Shown here piece after piece: positions 1-6,578 of a stretch of DNA of 9,162 nucleotides. The first letter of the stretch is position 1. Each line of letters starts with the position of its first letter. The position numbers and the translations under genes are program-made. Origin of the DNA: Candidatus Zixiibacteriota bacterium (GTDB lineage Bacteria; Zixibacteria; MSB-5A5; GN15; JAAZOE01); assembly GCA_030588275.1 (NCBI GenBank), contig JAUUYJ010000085.1, forward strand, positions 1 through 9,162, in the 5' to 3' direction. A model generated the notes under the pieces. It ran no database searches. It saw nothing but the letters and a program-made list of their open reading frames with translations, and was not told the origin of the DNA.

Positions 1-333
1 ACGATAATGATCGACGATAATCCAGTCGGCCCGGTCGGCCCGGTCGCGCTGGTCAATAGATCGTAAAAATTGTTCACATTGCTCGAAGTCATTCTGGCCA
101 AACTGTTCATTATCAATGGCGGTCAGGTCATCACAATCTGAGGGGAGAGAGGGGAGAGTATGAAGCATTAGACCTTTTTCAATGACCATCTGATTGAGGT
201 GGCCCGGCAGATCGCGGCAGATGAACGAAACAGACGCACCACTTTTCTGCAAACGGGTGGCCAATGTCAGGCACCGCATCAGGTGACCGCTACCGATCTC
301 CTCCGATGAATCTGTGCGAAAAATTATTTTCAT
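1..333 (-). CDS. pseG: PseG-like UDP-2,4-diacetamido-2,4,6-trideoxy-altrose hydrolase (N-terminal 111 codons; runs off window)
   Basis: Seen: 111 open codons starting at ATG 333-331 and reaching base 1 without a stop. The start reads MKIIFRTDSSEEIGSGHLMR, followed by RCLTLA. This is the PseG signature: an RxDSS strand, a Gly-rich GSGH loop and RCLxLA. His17 sits where the family has its catalytic His. Near the fragment's end, residues 104-110 read WIIVDHY, another conserved PseG strand. Family role: PseG, a GT-B-fold hydrolase related to MurG, cleaves UDP from UDP-2,4-diacetamido-2,4,6-trideoxy-beta-L-altropyranose in the cytoplasm, giving the hexose that PseI condenses with PEP. An AGGA box lies 11 nt before the ATG. 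A 160-nt gap separates it from the cytidylyltransferase gene upstream, the widest gap in the operon. The variable linker (about residues 57-103) carries two 9-bp tandem duplications. It is partial only because the window ends; nothing suggests a broken gene. Confidence 0.9.
   Translation of the reverse strand, partial: MKIIFRTDSSEEIGSGHLMRCLTLATRLQKSGASVSFICRDLPGHLNQMVIEKGLMLHTLPSLPSDCDDLTAIDNEQFGQNDFEQCEQFLRSIDQRDRADRADWIIVDHYR
25..46. repeat. 9-bp tandem repeat in pseG linker
   Basis: GTCGGCCCG is repeated in tandem for about 2.4 units. On the coding strand it gives Asp-Arg-Ala repeats just before the conserved WIIVDHY strand. The 9-bp period keeps the frame. Confidence 0.6.
141..158. repeat. 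9-bp perfect tandem duplication in pseG linker
   Basis: AGGGGAGAG occurs twice in direct succession. On the coding strand it encodes Leu-Pro-Ser twice. The duplication is in frame and lies in the variable linker of PseG, so it should be tolerated. Confidence 0.65.
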
Positions 334-493
334 AGATAGTACAATCCTGTTGTAAGAGTAACGGATGGTATGATGCGTTGTCTATTTAAATATTTGATTG
401 CCGATCGAAACAGACAAAACCGGGTAGGGGTAAGTTGACTTTCGTAGTTTCGGGGTGAGTTATAGCGCCATCAGGGAAACAGTATCGAATCAT
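334..493 (-). other. Gap upstream of pseG with inverted repeat, possible internal regulatory site
   Basis: This 160-nt spacer is the longest in an otherwise tight operon. It contains TTGTCT (378-383) and AGACAA (412-417) as a 6-bp inverted repeat and, next to the first arm, the perfect palindrome TATTTAAATA (383-392). On the minus strand TTGTCT is followed by AT-rich sequence that could serve as a weak -10 (AATATT at 17 bp). No T-run terminator is seen. An internal promoter for pseG and downstream genes is possible but unproven. Confidence 0.3.
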
Positions 494-1279
494 TTATCCA
501 CTCTGGTTTTTTCCGGAGGCAGACAGGAAGGCGGCATCTTCTTCCAGAGATTTCAGATATCCTTCTCCATGAACGATATCATAATTTATCTGGCACAACT
601 CCGGCTTCTCCTCCAAAAGGTTCAGGATATCGTTGGTTGTAAAATTCGGATTGTCATTATACAGCGACTCATAAACCTGTTTGACAAATTCAAAATCGGC
701 CGGTTCATCAACGGTCCACCGATGATGCGAAAGATCGAGGTCGTTTTTAAAATGACCTATCTTATATCGCCCGGGATTATCCTGAATAAACGGTGTGACA
801 TGTTCTTTTTGTGAAGGAAGGGTGGCCTCTTTTTGAGACTCTTCAAGGCAACTGAATTTAAATATCTCCATATCCAGTCCAATCGGATAGGATCGTTCGA
901 CGCAATTGCTGACATAGTCAAAATCGTTTTTCATAAAGTACCGGATGCCAAAATCAATTACAGACGAATCAGCCAAAGGACAATCGCCAGTCAGCCTGAT
1001 AACAATGTCGGCATCATATTTTTGAGCCGCCTTATAATACCGATCAAGAACATTATTAAGGCTCCCCCGAAAACAGGCGACATCACTATCCTGACACAGC
1101 TTTTCAATCGGGTCATCATCCGACTGGTCGCTGGTGGCCACGACAATTTTGTCAATTTTAGTTACCCGTTTGATCCGTTCTAAATGATGCCACAGCATTG
1201 GTTGGCCCAAAATCGGCATGAGGACTTTTCCCGGCAAGCGGGAAGAGGAAAGGCGAGCTTGCAAGATGGCGATGATCAT
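494..1279 (-). CDS. spsF: SpsF-type cytidylyltransferase, probable CMP-pseudaminate synthetase (PseF role)
   Basis: 261 aa. Seen: the N-terminal nucleotide-binding motif QARLSSSRLPGK (7-18), RGS (71-73), RLTGDCPL (95-102), GLDME (134-138), HVTPF (160-164) and RWTVDEPAD (187-195). The tail PELCQIN...EGYLKSLEED (226-248) is characteristic of SpsF (COG1861) rather than of the shorter classical PseF. Family knowledge: these are CMP-NeuAc-synthetase-like nucleotidyltransferases (PF02348) that activate nonulosonic acids with CTP. They often lie between pseC and pseG, where they are taken to be the PseF enzyme. I infer CMP-pseudaminic acid synthesis from the neighbours; the sequence alone does not prove substrate. 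The ATG at 1279 is 12 nt after the pseC stop, and its AGGA site overlaps that stop (TAGGA), suggesting translational coupling. No key motif is missing. About 13 extra residues follow the usual SLEED end. Confidence 0.88.
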   Translation of the reverse strand: MIIAILQARLSSSRLPGKVLMPILGQPMLWHHLERIKRVTKIDKIVVATSDQSDDDPIEKLCQDSDVACFRGSLNNVLDRYYKAAQKYDADIVIRLTGDCPLADSSVIDFGIRYFMKNDFDYVSNCVERSYPIGLDMEIFKFSCLEESQKEATLPSQKEHVTPFIQDNPGRYKIGHFKNDLDLSHHRWTVDEPADFEFVKQVYESLYNDNPNFTTNDILNLLEEKPELCQINYDIVHGEGYLKSLEEDAAFLSASGKNQSG

Positions 1280-1291
1280 AATTATCCGGTC

Positions 1292-2545
1292 CTATCGGTT
1301 TTCGAGGGATGTGGCAACCTCTGCGGTTTCACGAAGCGAAATTGAGTTTTTGAGTTCATCGACAACCCGTTCGATATCCGCCTTTGTCAGGTCGGGGTAC
1401 ATCGGGAGTGACAGAGCTGATTGATAATACTGGTCCGCACCCGGAAGGTCACCCACCTGACCGTTATAAAGTTTTTGATAATACGGCTGGAGATGAACCG
1501 GGATATAATGAACCTGAGTCCCGATCCCCTGCGCTCGCAAACGATTCATCACAACGGCTCGCGATTGTCCGATTTTGTCAAAGTTGATTTTCAGTACGAA
1601 CAGGTGATAGGCATGAGTGCGGTCATTTTTCAATGTCAAACATTCAATTTCATCCGGGTTAAACTTGGCTTCGATCAGTTTCCGGTACCACCCGGCTATC
1701 TGATTTCTTTTTTCTAAAGATTGGGGAAGTTTTTTTAATTGTGTCTGTCCCAGAGCGGCCTGCATATCGGTTATCCGATAATTGAACCCAAGCTTACTCA
1801 TCTCATAATACCAGGGGTTAGGAATCCCCTCACTATTTAAGGCCATATCATTATTGACAAACGTCTGCCGTTCCAAACCATGATTGCGAAGCAGTCGCAA
1901 TCGTTCCACCAGAGCGGCATTACCGGTTGCAATCGCACCACCCTCACCCATAGCAATATGCTTGACCGGATGAAACGAAAAAACGGTCATATCGCTGTGG
2001 TGGCGGTTTCCTATCTTGAATGTTTTACCCTGATGTTGATAGGTGGCGCCGATAGCATGACAGGCATCATCCACGACAAACAGTTCATACCGGCGAGCCA
2101 GATCGTACAAGGCGGGGAGATCGGCTGGTTGTCCGGCAAGATGAACCGGTATAATCGCTTTGATTCTGCGGCCCCGATCAGCCTTGAGAATGGTTTCAAC
2201 GGAGTCCGGGTCGATCAGACCGGTTTGGGGATCAACATCGGCAAAGATTACATCTGCTCCGACATAGCGGGCGCAGTTGGCGCTGGCCAAAAAGGTGATC
2301 GGTGTCGTTATGATGGCATCCCCCGGACCGATACCCAAAGCGAGCATGGCCAGGTGTAAGGCGGCGGTCCCGTTTGAAACCGCAATCGTTTCACGAACGT
2401 CAAGGAAATTAGCCAGCGTTTCCTCAAAAGCGGGGATGGCTGGTCCTTGCGTCATCCAGTCTGATTTGAGCACATCGACGACCGCATTAATATCATCCTC
2501 GTCAATATTCTGTCGTCCGTAAGGCAGAAAGGGGCTGTTGTCCAT
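1292..2545 (-). CDS. pseC: PseC-like PLP-dependent UDP-4-keto-6-deoxy-AltNAc 4-aminotransferase
   Basis: 417 aa from ATG 2545. It belongs to the DegT/DnrJ/EryC1/StrS aminotransferases (fold type I). Seen: the N-terminal PYGRQNIDEDDI and SDWMTQGP segments typical of PseC; SNGTAALHLA (57-66), the phosphate-binding strand; VDDACHA (158-164), whose second Asp (160) should contact the PLP ring nitrogen; and SFHPVKHIAMGEGG (190-203), whose Lys195 should form the Schiff base. FNYRITDMQAALG (about 255-267) is the usual C-terminal-lobe motif. Role: cytoplasmic transfer of an amino group, usually from glutamate, to C4 of the PseB product. It follows pseB by about 40 nt and precedes the cytidylyltransferase by 12 nt. 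At 417 aa it is somewhat longer than the family norm of roughly 380-390 aa. Part of this is a polar tail ending in SLENR. A GTG at 2554 would add three residues, but its Shine-Dalgarno box is only 3 nt away, so ATG 2545 is preferred. Confidence 0.93.
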   Translation of the reverse strand: MDNSPFLPYGRQNIDEDDINAVVDVLKSDWMTQGPAIPAFEETLANFLDVRETIAVSNGTAALHLAMLALGIGPGDAIITTPITFLASANCARYVGADVIFADVDPQTGLIDPDSVETILKADRGRRIKAIIPVHLAGQPADLPALYDLARRYELFVVDDACHAIGATYQHQGKTFKIGNRHHSDMTVFSFHPVKHIAMGEGGAIATGNAALVERLRLLRNHGLERQTFVNNDMALNSEGIPNPWYYEMSKLGFNYRITDMQAALGQTQLKKLPQSLEKRNQIAGWYRKLIEAKFNPDEIECLTLKNDRTHAYHLFVLKINFDKIGQSRAVVMNRLRAQGIGTQVHYIPVHLQPYYQKLYNGQVGDLPGADQYYQSALSLPMYPDLTKADIERVVDELKNSISLRETAEVATSLENR

Positions 2546-2557
2546 ATTAATCACATA

Positions 2558-2561
2558 TCCT
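2558..2561 (-). promoter_or_regulatory. Ribosome binding site that decides the pseC start
   Basis: AGGA on the minus strand lies 12 nt before ATG 2545 but only 3 nt before the in-frame GTG 2554. The second spacing is too short for normal initiation, which favours ATG 2545. Twelve nt is itself on the long side, so the choice is moderate. Confidence 0.5.
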
Positions 2562-2584
2562 GATTTGTTAATGTCCGTGGTTGT

Positions 2585-3706
2585 CTATACGCCGACCGGT
2601 TGCTTACTTTCCGTCTGCTTGATCCGATTGGGTATTGCGGGTGTCGTAGTTTCGGGACCACGCATGAGCGTAATTTTATTAAATGAATTCTCTGGTTCGA
2701 CGCTAAAGTTGGGATCAAAATTATCTACGATCAACTGCCGGATCTGCTCGACGCTCAACCATTCCTCATTTTCGCCACTTGAATAATGGAATCCATCGGG
2801 GCAGAATTTTCCATTGAACTCAGCCCGGAACTTTTCAAAATCCCAGAGTGGAGTGGAAGGGAGGATGACATAGTAATCGTCAAACTCAATACTGTTGATG
2901 GCGTCGGTAACGGTGATCATCTCTTCGTGCAGTTTTTCGCCAGGTCTGATTCCGATGACCTTCTTGGCGCATTCAGGCGCAATCGCCTCGGCCACATCCA
3001 CAATCCGATAGCTCGGGATTTTAGGGATAAATATTTCTCCACCCCACATCTTTTCCAAAGCCATCATAACCAGTTCGACCCCCTCTTCAAGGGTAATGTT
3101 AAACCGGGTCATGCGGTCGTCGGTGATCGGAATGGTTCCTTCAGATTTTTTCTTCATAAAGAATGGGATGACGCTTCCCCTGCTACCCATGACATTGCCA
3201 TACCTCACGACCGAGAATTTGATATCGCGCCGTCCCTTAAAATTATTGGCTGAGACAAACAGCTTATCACTACAAAGTTTGGTTGCTCCATAAAGGTTTA
3301 TCGGAGCGGCCGCTTTATCGGTGGATAGGGCAACAACCTGCTTGACACCGTTGTCGATGGAGGTCTCGATAACATTCTGAGCCCCCATGATATTTGTCTT
3401 GATCGCCTCAAAGGGATTGTATTCGGCGGCCGGAACCTGTTTCAGGGCGGCGGCATGAATCACGACATCGATATCTTCCATAGCGCGTGACAAACGGCGC
3501 AGGTCACGAACGTCACCGATGAAATATCGCAGTTGGCGATATTTGGTTTCAGAAAATGTCTGAGCCATTTCGTACTGTTTCAACTCATCACGCGAATAAA
3601 TGACGATCCGCTTAACGTCGGGGAAACGGGCCAGGATAGTTTTGACAAACTGTTTACCGAACGATCCGGTTCCGCCGGTAATAAGAATCGATTTTCCTGA
3701 TAACAT
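2585..3706 (-). CDS. pseB: PseB-like UDP-GlcNAc 4,6-dehydratase (inverting)
   Basis: 373 aa. Extended SDR / polysaccharide-biosynthesis-protein family (PF02719, FlaA1/PseB). Seen: the NADP-binding GGTGSFGK (11-18), GDVRD (64-68) next to the cofactor, HAAALKQVPAAEYNP (84-98) and the catalytic cluster STDKAAAPINLYGATK (128-143). Asp130, Lys131 and Tyr139 match the residues that carry out dehydration and C5 epimerisation in FlaA1/PseB. VVRYGNVMGSRGSV (166-179) and IRPGEKLHEEM (253-263) are also canonical. Role: the first committed step of pseudaminic acid synthesis, UDP-GlcNAc to UDP-2-acetamido-2,6-dideoxy-beta-L-arabino-hexos-4-ulose, in the cytoplasm. GAGAGGA lies 9 nt before the ATG, a strong ribosome site. 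Family members are usually about 330-345 aa. Here about 40 extra polar, Thr/Pro-rich residues follow position 331 and end in QPVGV. PseB rather than CapD/WbpM is favoured by the short form without N-terminal membrane segments and by pseC next door. Confidence 0.95.
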   Translation of the reverse strand: MLSGKSILITGGTGSFGKQFVKTILARFPDVKRIVIYSRDELKQYEMAQTFSETKYRQLRYFIGDVRDLRRLSRAMEDIDVVIHAAALKQVPAAEYNPFEAIKTNIMGAQNVIETSIDNGVKQVVALSTDKAAAPINLYGATKLCSDKLFVSANNFKGRRDIKFSVVRYGNVMGSRGSVIPFFMKKKSEGTIPITDDRMTRFNITLEEGVELVMMALEKMWGGEIFIPKIPSYRIVDVAEAIAPECAKKVIGIRPGEKLHEEMITVTDAINSIEFDDYYVILPSTPLWDFEKFRAEFNGKFCPDGFHYSSGENEEWLSVEQIRQLIVDNFDPNFSVEPENSFNKITLMRGPETTTPAIPNRIKQTESKQPVGV

Positions 3707-3774
3707 CTGTTTATATCCTCTCTATCCAACATGATTCATAGTTGACTTGATCGCTAATTTTTTTCTGAAACATT

Positions 3775-6192
3775 TTAGAGCCGATCTACAATAAGAATCG
3801 TCGTTGCCACGCCGGTCAAAATAGACAGGCTGGAGGTGATGAATTTGAACCAGTCTTTCTCGTGCTTGATCTCTGCCGGAACGACGACGATATCGCCCAG
3901 TTCTGCTTTTTGATTCAGGATATTACCGGAAGTGATAACCGATCCGTTGGCCCGTACTAGCCGAGCCTCTTTTTTGTCGGCTCGCTTGGTAAAGCCCCCC
4001 GCCTGCTGGAGGTAATATTTGATCTTTTTGTCCGGCTCGAACCGGATCGTGCCGTTGGAGCAGACCTCACCCAAAACAGAGATACCGGTTGGTACTTCCG
4101 GGATAAAAATGTTGTCCCCGGCCATCAACGAAATATCACCCTCGGCTCCGGTGGAAGTGAGGAGGCGATCCATATCAATGATGACCCGGTCCATCCGATC
4201 GGTATCAAAATTGATCATCTCAACAGCTTTGAACCGCCCGGTTGAATCGACTACCAGCGGTTGTGATTTTCTCAGGATTGCCGCAATGTTTTTTCGATGG
4301 AGGTTATCGGCGATAGCTTTTCTCCTATAGACAGTCCCGGTCGGAAACGCTTTGGAGGTAAAGCCTCCGGCCCGTTCCAAAAGTTCCCACAACGACTCAT
4401 CCCGATTGGTCAACGAATAACGACCCGGAAAACGAACCTCGCCCTCAATCGTAACCATTCGATGCAGTTCATAACCGGGGATGCGACGAATAAAGAGGCG
4501 ATCGTTTTCGGCCAGCCGTAAATTGCCACCGTTGTCAAGATGATTGAGATTAATCCTAATTAAATCGGTTTGTCCTTCACGATTGATGCGAGCCAACTCG
4601 GCGTCGAGCAGATACGCCTCTTCCCGGAGGTTTCCGGCCAAAAAGATCAGGTCAGCGACAGTCATGTTACCAAACAGCGGATAGCGTCCCGGCGTCTTGA
4701 CCATGCCGTCGATGTAGATCGATTTTTCGGGGAGAACGTTATCGGTATTGTATATCGCCAACGAATCGAGGTCGCACAGCTTGAGGTTGGCTTCATCGTT
4801 TCCATCCAGGATCGCCTGAAGATCAACAGCAAATATTTCGATCTGACCATCGGCACTATGGCGAAAGAGGTCGGCCCTTTCGTAAAAGACGTTGTTTGGG
4901 AGAAGCTGTCCCTGTGAGATAAGGTCTGACAGCCGCATCTGGTCGATTCGTTCAAATGTGCCGGAGTGTTTGACCATCCCGGTGATCCAGACAATATTTT
5001 GCCGCATTTGATAAATTGAAAAGACCGAGAGGTCATCCCCATCGGCCAGAATTGGATTATTCAGCTTTGCCTGTGGTTCCGATTGCGCCTGTTCCGAAAA
5101 ATCTATGTCGATCAGTTTGCGTGAATCGTCCTGGCCAACACGATCAAGCATCAGCCGTCCCATATAGGCATCAGCAGTCGGGCCGCCACCCAATGCTAAC
5201 AGATCGGCCACGGTCTCTTCTCCGACCAGTTCATAGATGCCGGGGCGTTTGATCTCGCCTCGGATTTTCGCCTGCCGACCAGCCAGCGGAACAAAAATCA
5301 CGTCACCCGACTGAAGTGGTAAGTCGCAACTGTTATCACCGGTGATCAGAAAGTCGTACAGATCGACAACCGTCGATTGCCGATCTCGAATCAGTTTGAT
5401 CTGCCGCAAAGAGCCGTTATCGGAAGGTCCCCCGGCGCGATGGAGAGCATTGAACAGAGTTGATAAGGCCGAGACGGTATAACCACCGGGAGATGAGACC
5501 TCACCGTAAATAAAAATTTTGATCGCCCTGATCTTGCCCAGCGTTACTTTCCGTTTGAAGCCGGTGTATATTTGGGACAAGTTTTTGTCGAGGCTCTCTT
5601 CAAATTGGCTGATGGTCATGCCCCAAGCTGTGATCTCACCCACTTTGGGGATAAATATTTTACCGGATCGATCAATGGTCAGATTCCATTCCTGCTGAAC
5701 CCTTCCCCATAGATTAACGATGATGTTGTCACCGGGACCGAGGAGGTAGCTTTCCGGGATCAACGCTTCGTTGAACTCGCCCAATCCAGGATTGGCAAAC
5801 ATTCCCTGCCCAAATTTCTCAATTTTCTCTTGCGATGGGAAAACCAGTTGATGTTGAGCCTCCGATTCAAATGGGGAGTGCTCCAATTTCATATTGGACT
5901 GGTTGTCCCATATAAACTCGTCAGACTGTTCGGTCGTTGCAGAACTGGCCGGATCAACGCTTCCCTGGCGATGCCTTGATAAGCCGGAATCGGTAACCTG
6001 TGCTGATGGGTCGCCAAATATTTCCGGGCTATTGTATCGCTGGGGATGATTTTCAGCCGAGGGTGATTTTTCGTCAAGCAGTTTCTGATACGCCTCAATC
6101 TGCTCCGGCGTCAGTTGGGCCTGAGCAACATTAATCCAGTTGAGGCAGACCAAAATCAGAATCAGAATCGAAATCCAAAAAGCTTTTTTCAT
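3775..6192 (-). CDS. Wza-like polysaccharide export protein with about six SLBB repeats
   Basis: 805 aa from ATG 6192. Seen in order: signal peptide MKKAFWISILILILVCLNWI to about residue 25 (AQA before Gln26); a Ser/Asn/Pro-rich low-complexity segment (about 40-120); a Poly_export domain (about 145-218, with LLGPGDNIIVNLWG); then SLBB-like units starting near 224 (IFIYGEVSSPGGY), 308 (AKIRGEIKRPGIY), 400 (IVWITGMVKHSGTF), 491 (SIYIDGMVKTPGRY), 579 (MVTIEGEVRFPGRY, the most extended) and 703 (GISVLGEVCSNGT). A hydrophobic C-terminal helix (about 783-803) ends in VDRL. Family knowledge: such proteins form the outer-membrane/periplasmic export channel for capsule or exopolysaccharide, and a C-terminal helix crosses the outer membrane in Wza. 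E. coli Wza is about 380 aa with fewer SLBB repeats, so this is an enlarged version. Cys17 in the signal peptide lacks a lipobox, so signal peptidase I processing is likelier than lipidation. An in-frame upstream ATG (6276) lies before the putative promoter and was not used. Confidence 0.92.
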   Translation of the reverse strand: MKKAFWISILILILVCLNWINVAQAQLTPEQIEAYQKLLDEKSPSAENHPQRYNSPEIFGDPSAQVTDSGLSRHRQGSVDPASSATTEQSDEFIWDNQSNMKLEHSPFESEAQHQLVFPSQEKIEKFGQGMFANPGLGEFNEALIPESYLLGPGDNIIVNLWGRVQQEWNLTIDRSGKIFIPKVGEITAWGMTISQFEESLDKNLSQIYTGFKRKVTLGKIRAIKIFIYGEVSSPGGYTVSALSTLFNALHRAGGPSDNGSLRQIKLIRDRQSTVVDLYDFLITGDNSCDLPLQSGDVIFVPLAGRQAKIRGEIKRPGIYELVGEETVADLLALGGGPTADAYMGRLMLDRVGQDDSRKLIDIDFSEQAQSEPQAKLNNPILADGDDLSVFSIYQMRQNIVWITGMVKHSGTFERIDQMRLSDLISQGQLLPNNVFYERADLFRHSADGQIEIFAVDLQAILDGNDEANLKLCDLDSLAIYNTDNVLPEKSIYIDGMVKTPGRYPLFGNMTVADLIFLAGNLREEAYLLDAELARINREGQTDLIRINLNHLDNGGNLRLAENDRLFIRRIPGYELHRMVTIEGEVRFPGRYSLTNRDESLWELLERAGGFTSKAFPTGTVYRRKAIADNLHRKNIAAILRKSQPLVVDSTGRFKAVEMINFDTDRMDRVIIDMDRLLTSTGAEGDISLMAGDNIFIPEVPTGISVLGEVCSNGTIRFEPDKKIKYYLQQAGGFTKRADKKEARLVRANGSVITSGNILNQKAELGDIVVVPAEIKHEKDWFKFITSSLSILTGVATTILIVDRL

Positions 6193-6199
6193 AAAGAAA

Positions 6200-6205
6200 C
6201 CTTCC
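6200..6205 (-). promoter_or_regulatory. Ribosome binding site that decides the export-gene start
   Basis: GGAAGG on the minus strand lies 7 nt before ATG 6192, directly ahead of a classical Lys-Lys signal peptide. The upstream in-frame ATG at 6276 would add 28 polar residues in front of that signal peptide. The 6192 start is therefore clearly better. Confidence 0.7.
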
Positions 6206-6225
6206 ATGGTTTTTAAGAAGGCTTC

Positions 6226-6240
6226 GCAGGAATTGTGCCA
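6226..6240 (-). promoter_or_regulatory. Candidate sigma-54 (RpoN) promoter of the export/pse operon
   Basis: The minus strand reads TGGCACAATTCCTGC, a GG at -24 and a GC at -12 separated by exactly 10 nt. The -24 half matches the sigma-54 consensus TGGCAC fully. The -12 half is CTGC instead of TTGC. The predicted start, about 12 nt downstream near 6214, leaves a roughly 21-nt leader that contains the GGAAGG ribosome site of the export gene. Sigma-54 promoters need an enhancer-binding ATPase acting from upstream, so regulated expression of the operon is inferred. No activator gene lies in the window. Confidence 0.55.
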
Positions 6241-6428
6241 AACTGAAACATCGCATCGCAAACGACTTCGCTTCAAGAAGTTAAGATCGGGGAGATGGGT
6301 TGAAACAAGGTTTTGGCGAGCGAATGGGGAACGATTTCAGCGGTTGGAGTGGAATTATTTTCCGATTTGATTGCAAAAAATCAGACCGACTTACGTCTTG
6401 AAGCATAACCGGACGCAAAAGGAAAAAA

Positions 6429-6440
6429 TCCGGGACCGGA
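6429..6440. promoter_or_regulatory. 12-bp dyad abutting the -35 box (possible operator)
   Basis: TCCGG-GA-CCGGA is a perfect 5-bp inverted repeat with a 2-bp spacer. It ends one base before TTGACA of the rightward promoter. Its position suits a regulator that blocks or helps RNA polymerase. Ten matched bases are weak evidence alone, and no second copy was noticed in the window. Confidence 0.3.
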
Positions 6441-6441
6441 C

Positions 6442-6470
6442 TTGACAAAGGTCGGGTGATATTGTAACTT
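6442..6470 (+). promoter_or_regulatory. Candidate sigma-70-type promoter for the FadL/lipoprotein pair
   Basis: A perfect TTGACA (6442-6447) is followed after 17 bp by TAACTT (6465-6470). The -10 box matches the consensus at only three of six positions but is preceded by TG at 6463-6464. The start would be near 6477, giving a leader of about 100 nt. A TATAAT at 6560-6565 is an alternative -10 but lacks a -35 box and would leave almost no leader. Confidence 0.4.
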
Positions 6471-6578
6471 TTGCGTTCTATTTTTGGTGCAAAGGGCAGA
6501 CCGCATGGTTCGCAATTGTGTCCCGAAAATAATGAGTGATGGTAATGATTTGTTATTAATATAATGTTGGAGTAGAGG

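Larger units (their letters stand above)
6193..6578. other. Divergent intergenic region between export/pse operon and FadL gene
   Basis: This 386-bp gap separates two outward-facing transcription units. It holds the minus-strand GG-N10-GC element (6226-6240), a plus-strand TTGACA-type promoter (6442-6470) with an adjoining dyad (6429-6440), and a small palindrome CTTCAAGAAG (6271-6280). Short open frames crossing it lack ribosome sites or recognisable protein features. I see no RNA gene, riboswitch fold or terminator. The stretch of about 6290-6430 lies where an enhancer for a sigma-54 promoter would be expected, but no clear activator site is recognisable. Confidence 0.6.

Noticed and set aside
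386..493. 35-codon open frame on the minus strand starting directly after the cytidylyltransferase stop (TAA then ATG)
   Set aside because: It has only a weak ribosome site, no recognisable protein features, and ends well before pseG. It is most likely a chance reading frame.
1880..2359. Long plus-strand open frames opposite pseC, pseB and the export gene
   Set aside because: They lie antisense to well-supported genes, have no recognisable family motifs and follow from the codon pattern of the real genes.
442..2656. Shared 13-mer TCGTAGTTTCGGG at 442 and 2644
   Set aside because: A single 13-bp match between two places in 9 kb is about what chance gives. The flanks do not match.
3707..3774. 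Terminator between the export gene and pseB
   Set aside because: There is a short A/T run but no GC-rich stem in front of it. The genes are read as one operon.
6193..6276. N-terminal extension of the export protein from ATG 6276
   Set aside because: The 28 extra residues are polar, precede a textbook signal peptide and lie upstream of the candidate promoter. GGAAGG supports ATG 6192.
6395..6450. Possible c-di-GMP (GEMM) riboswitch fragment, GGACGCAAAAGG
   Set aside because: It resembles one conserved stretch only. The other conserved elements, the second stem and the tetraloop receptor are missing.
6560..6565. TATAAT as the main promoter -10 of the FadL gene
   Set aside because: There is no matching -35 box, and transcription would start at the ribosome site, giving nearly no leader. 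The TTGACA at 6442 is better placed.
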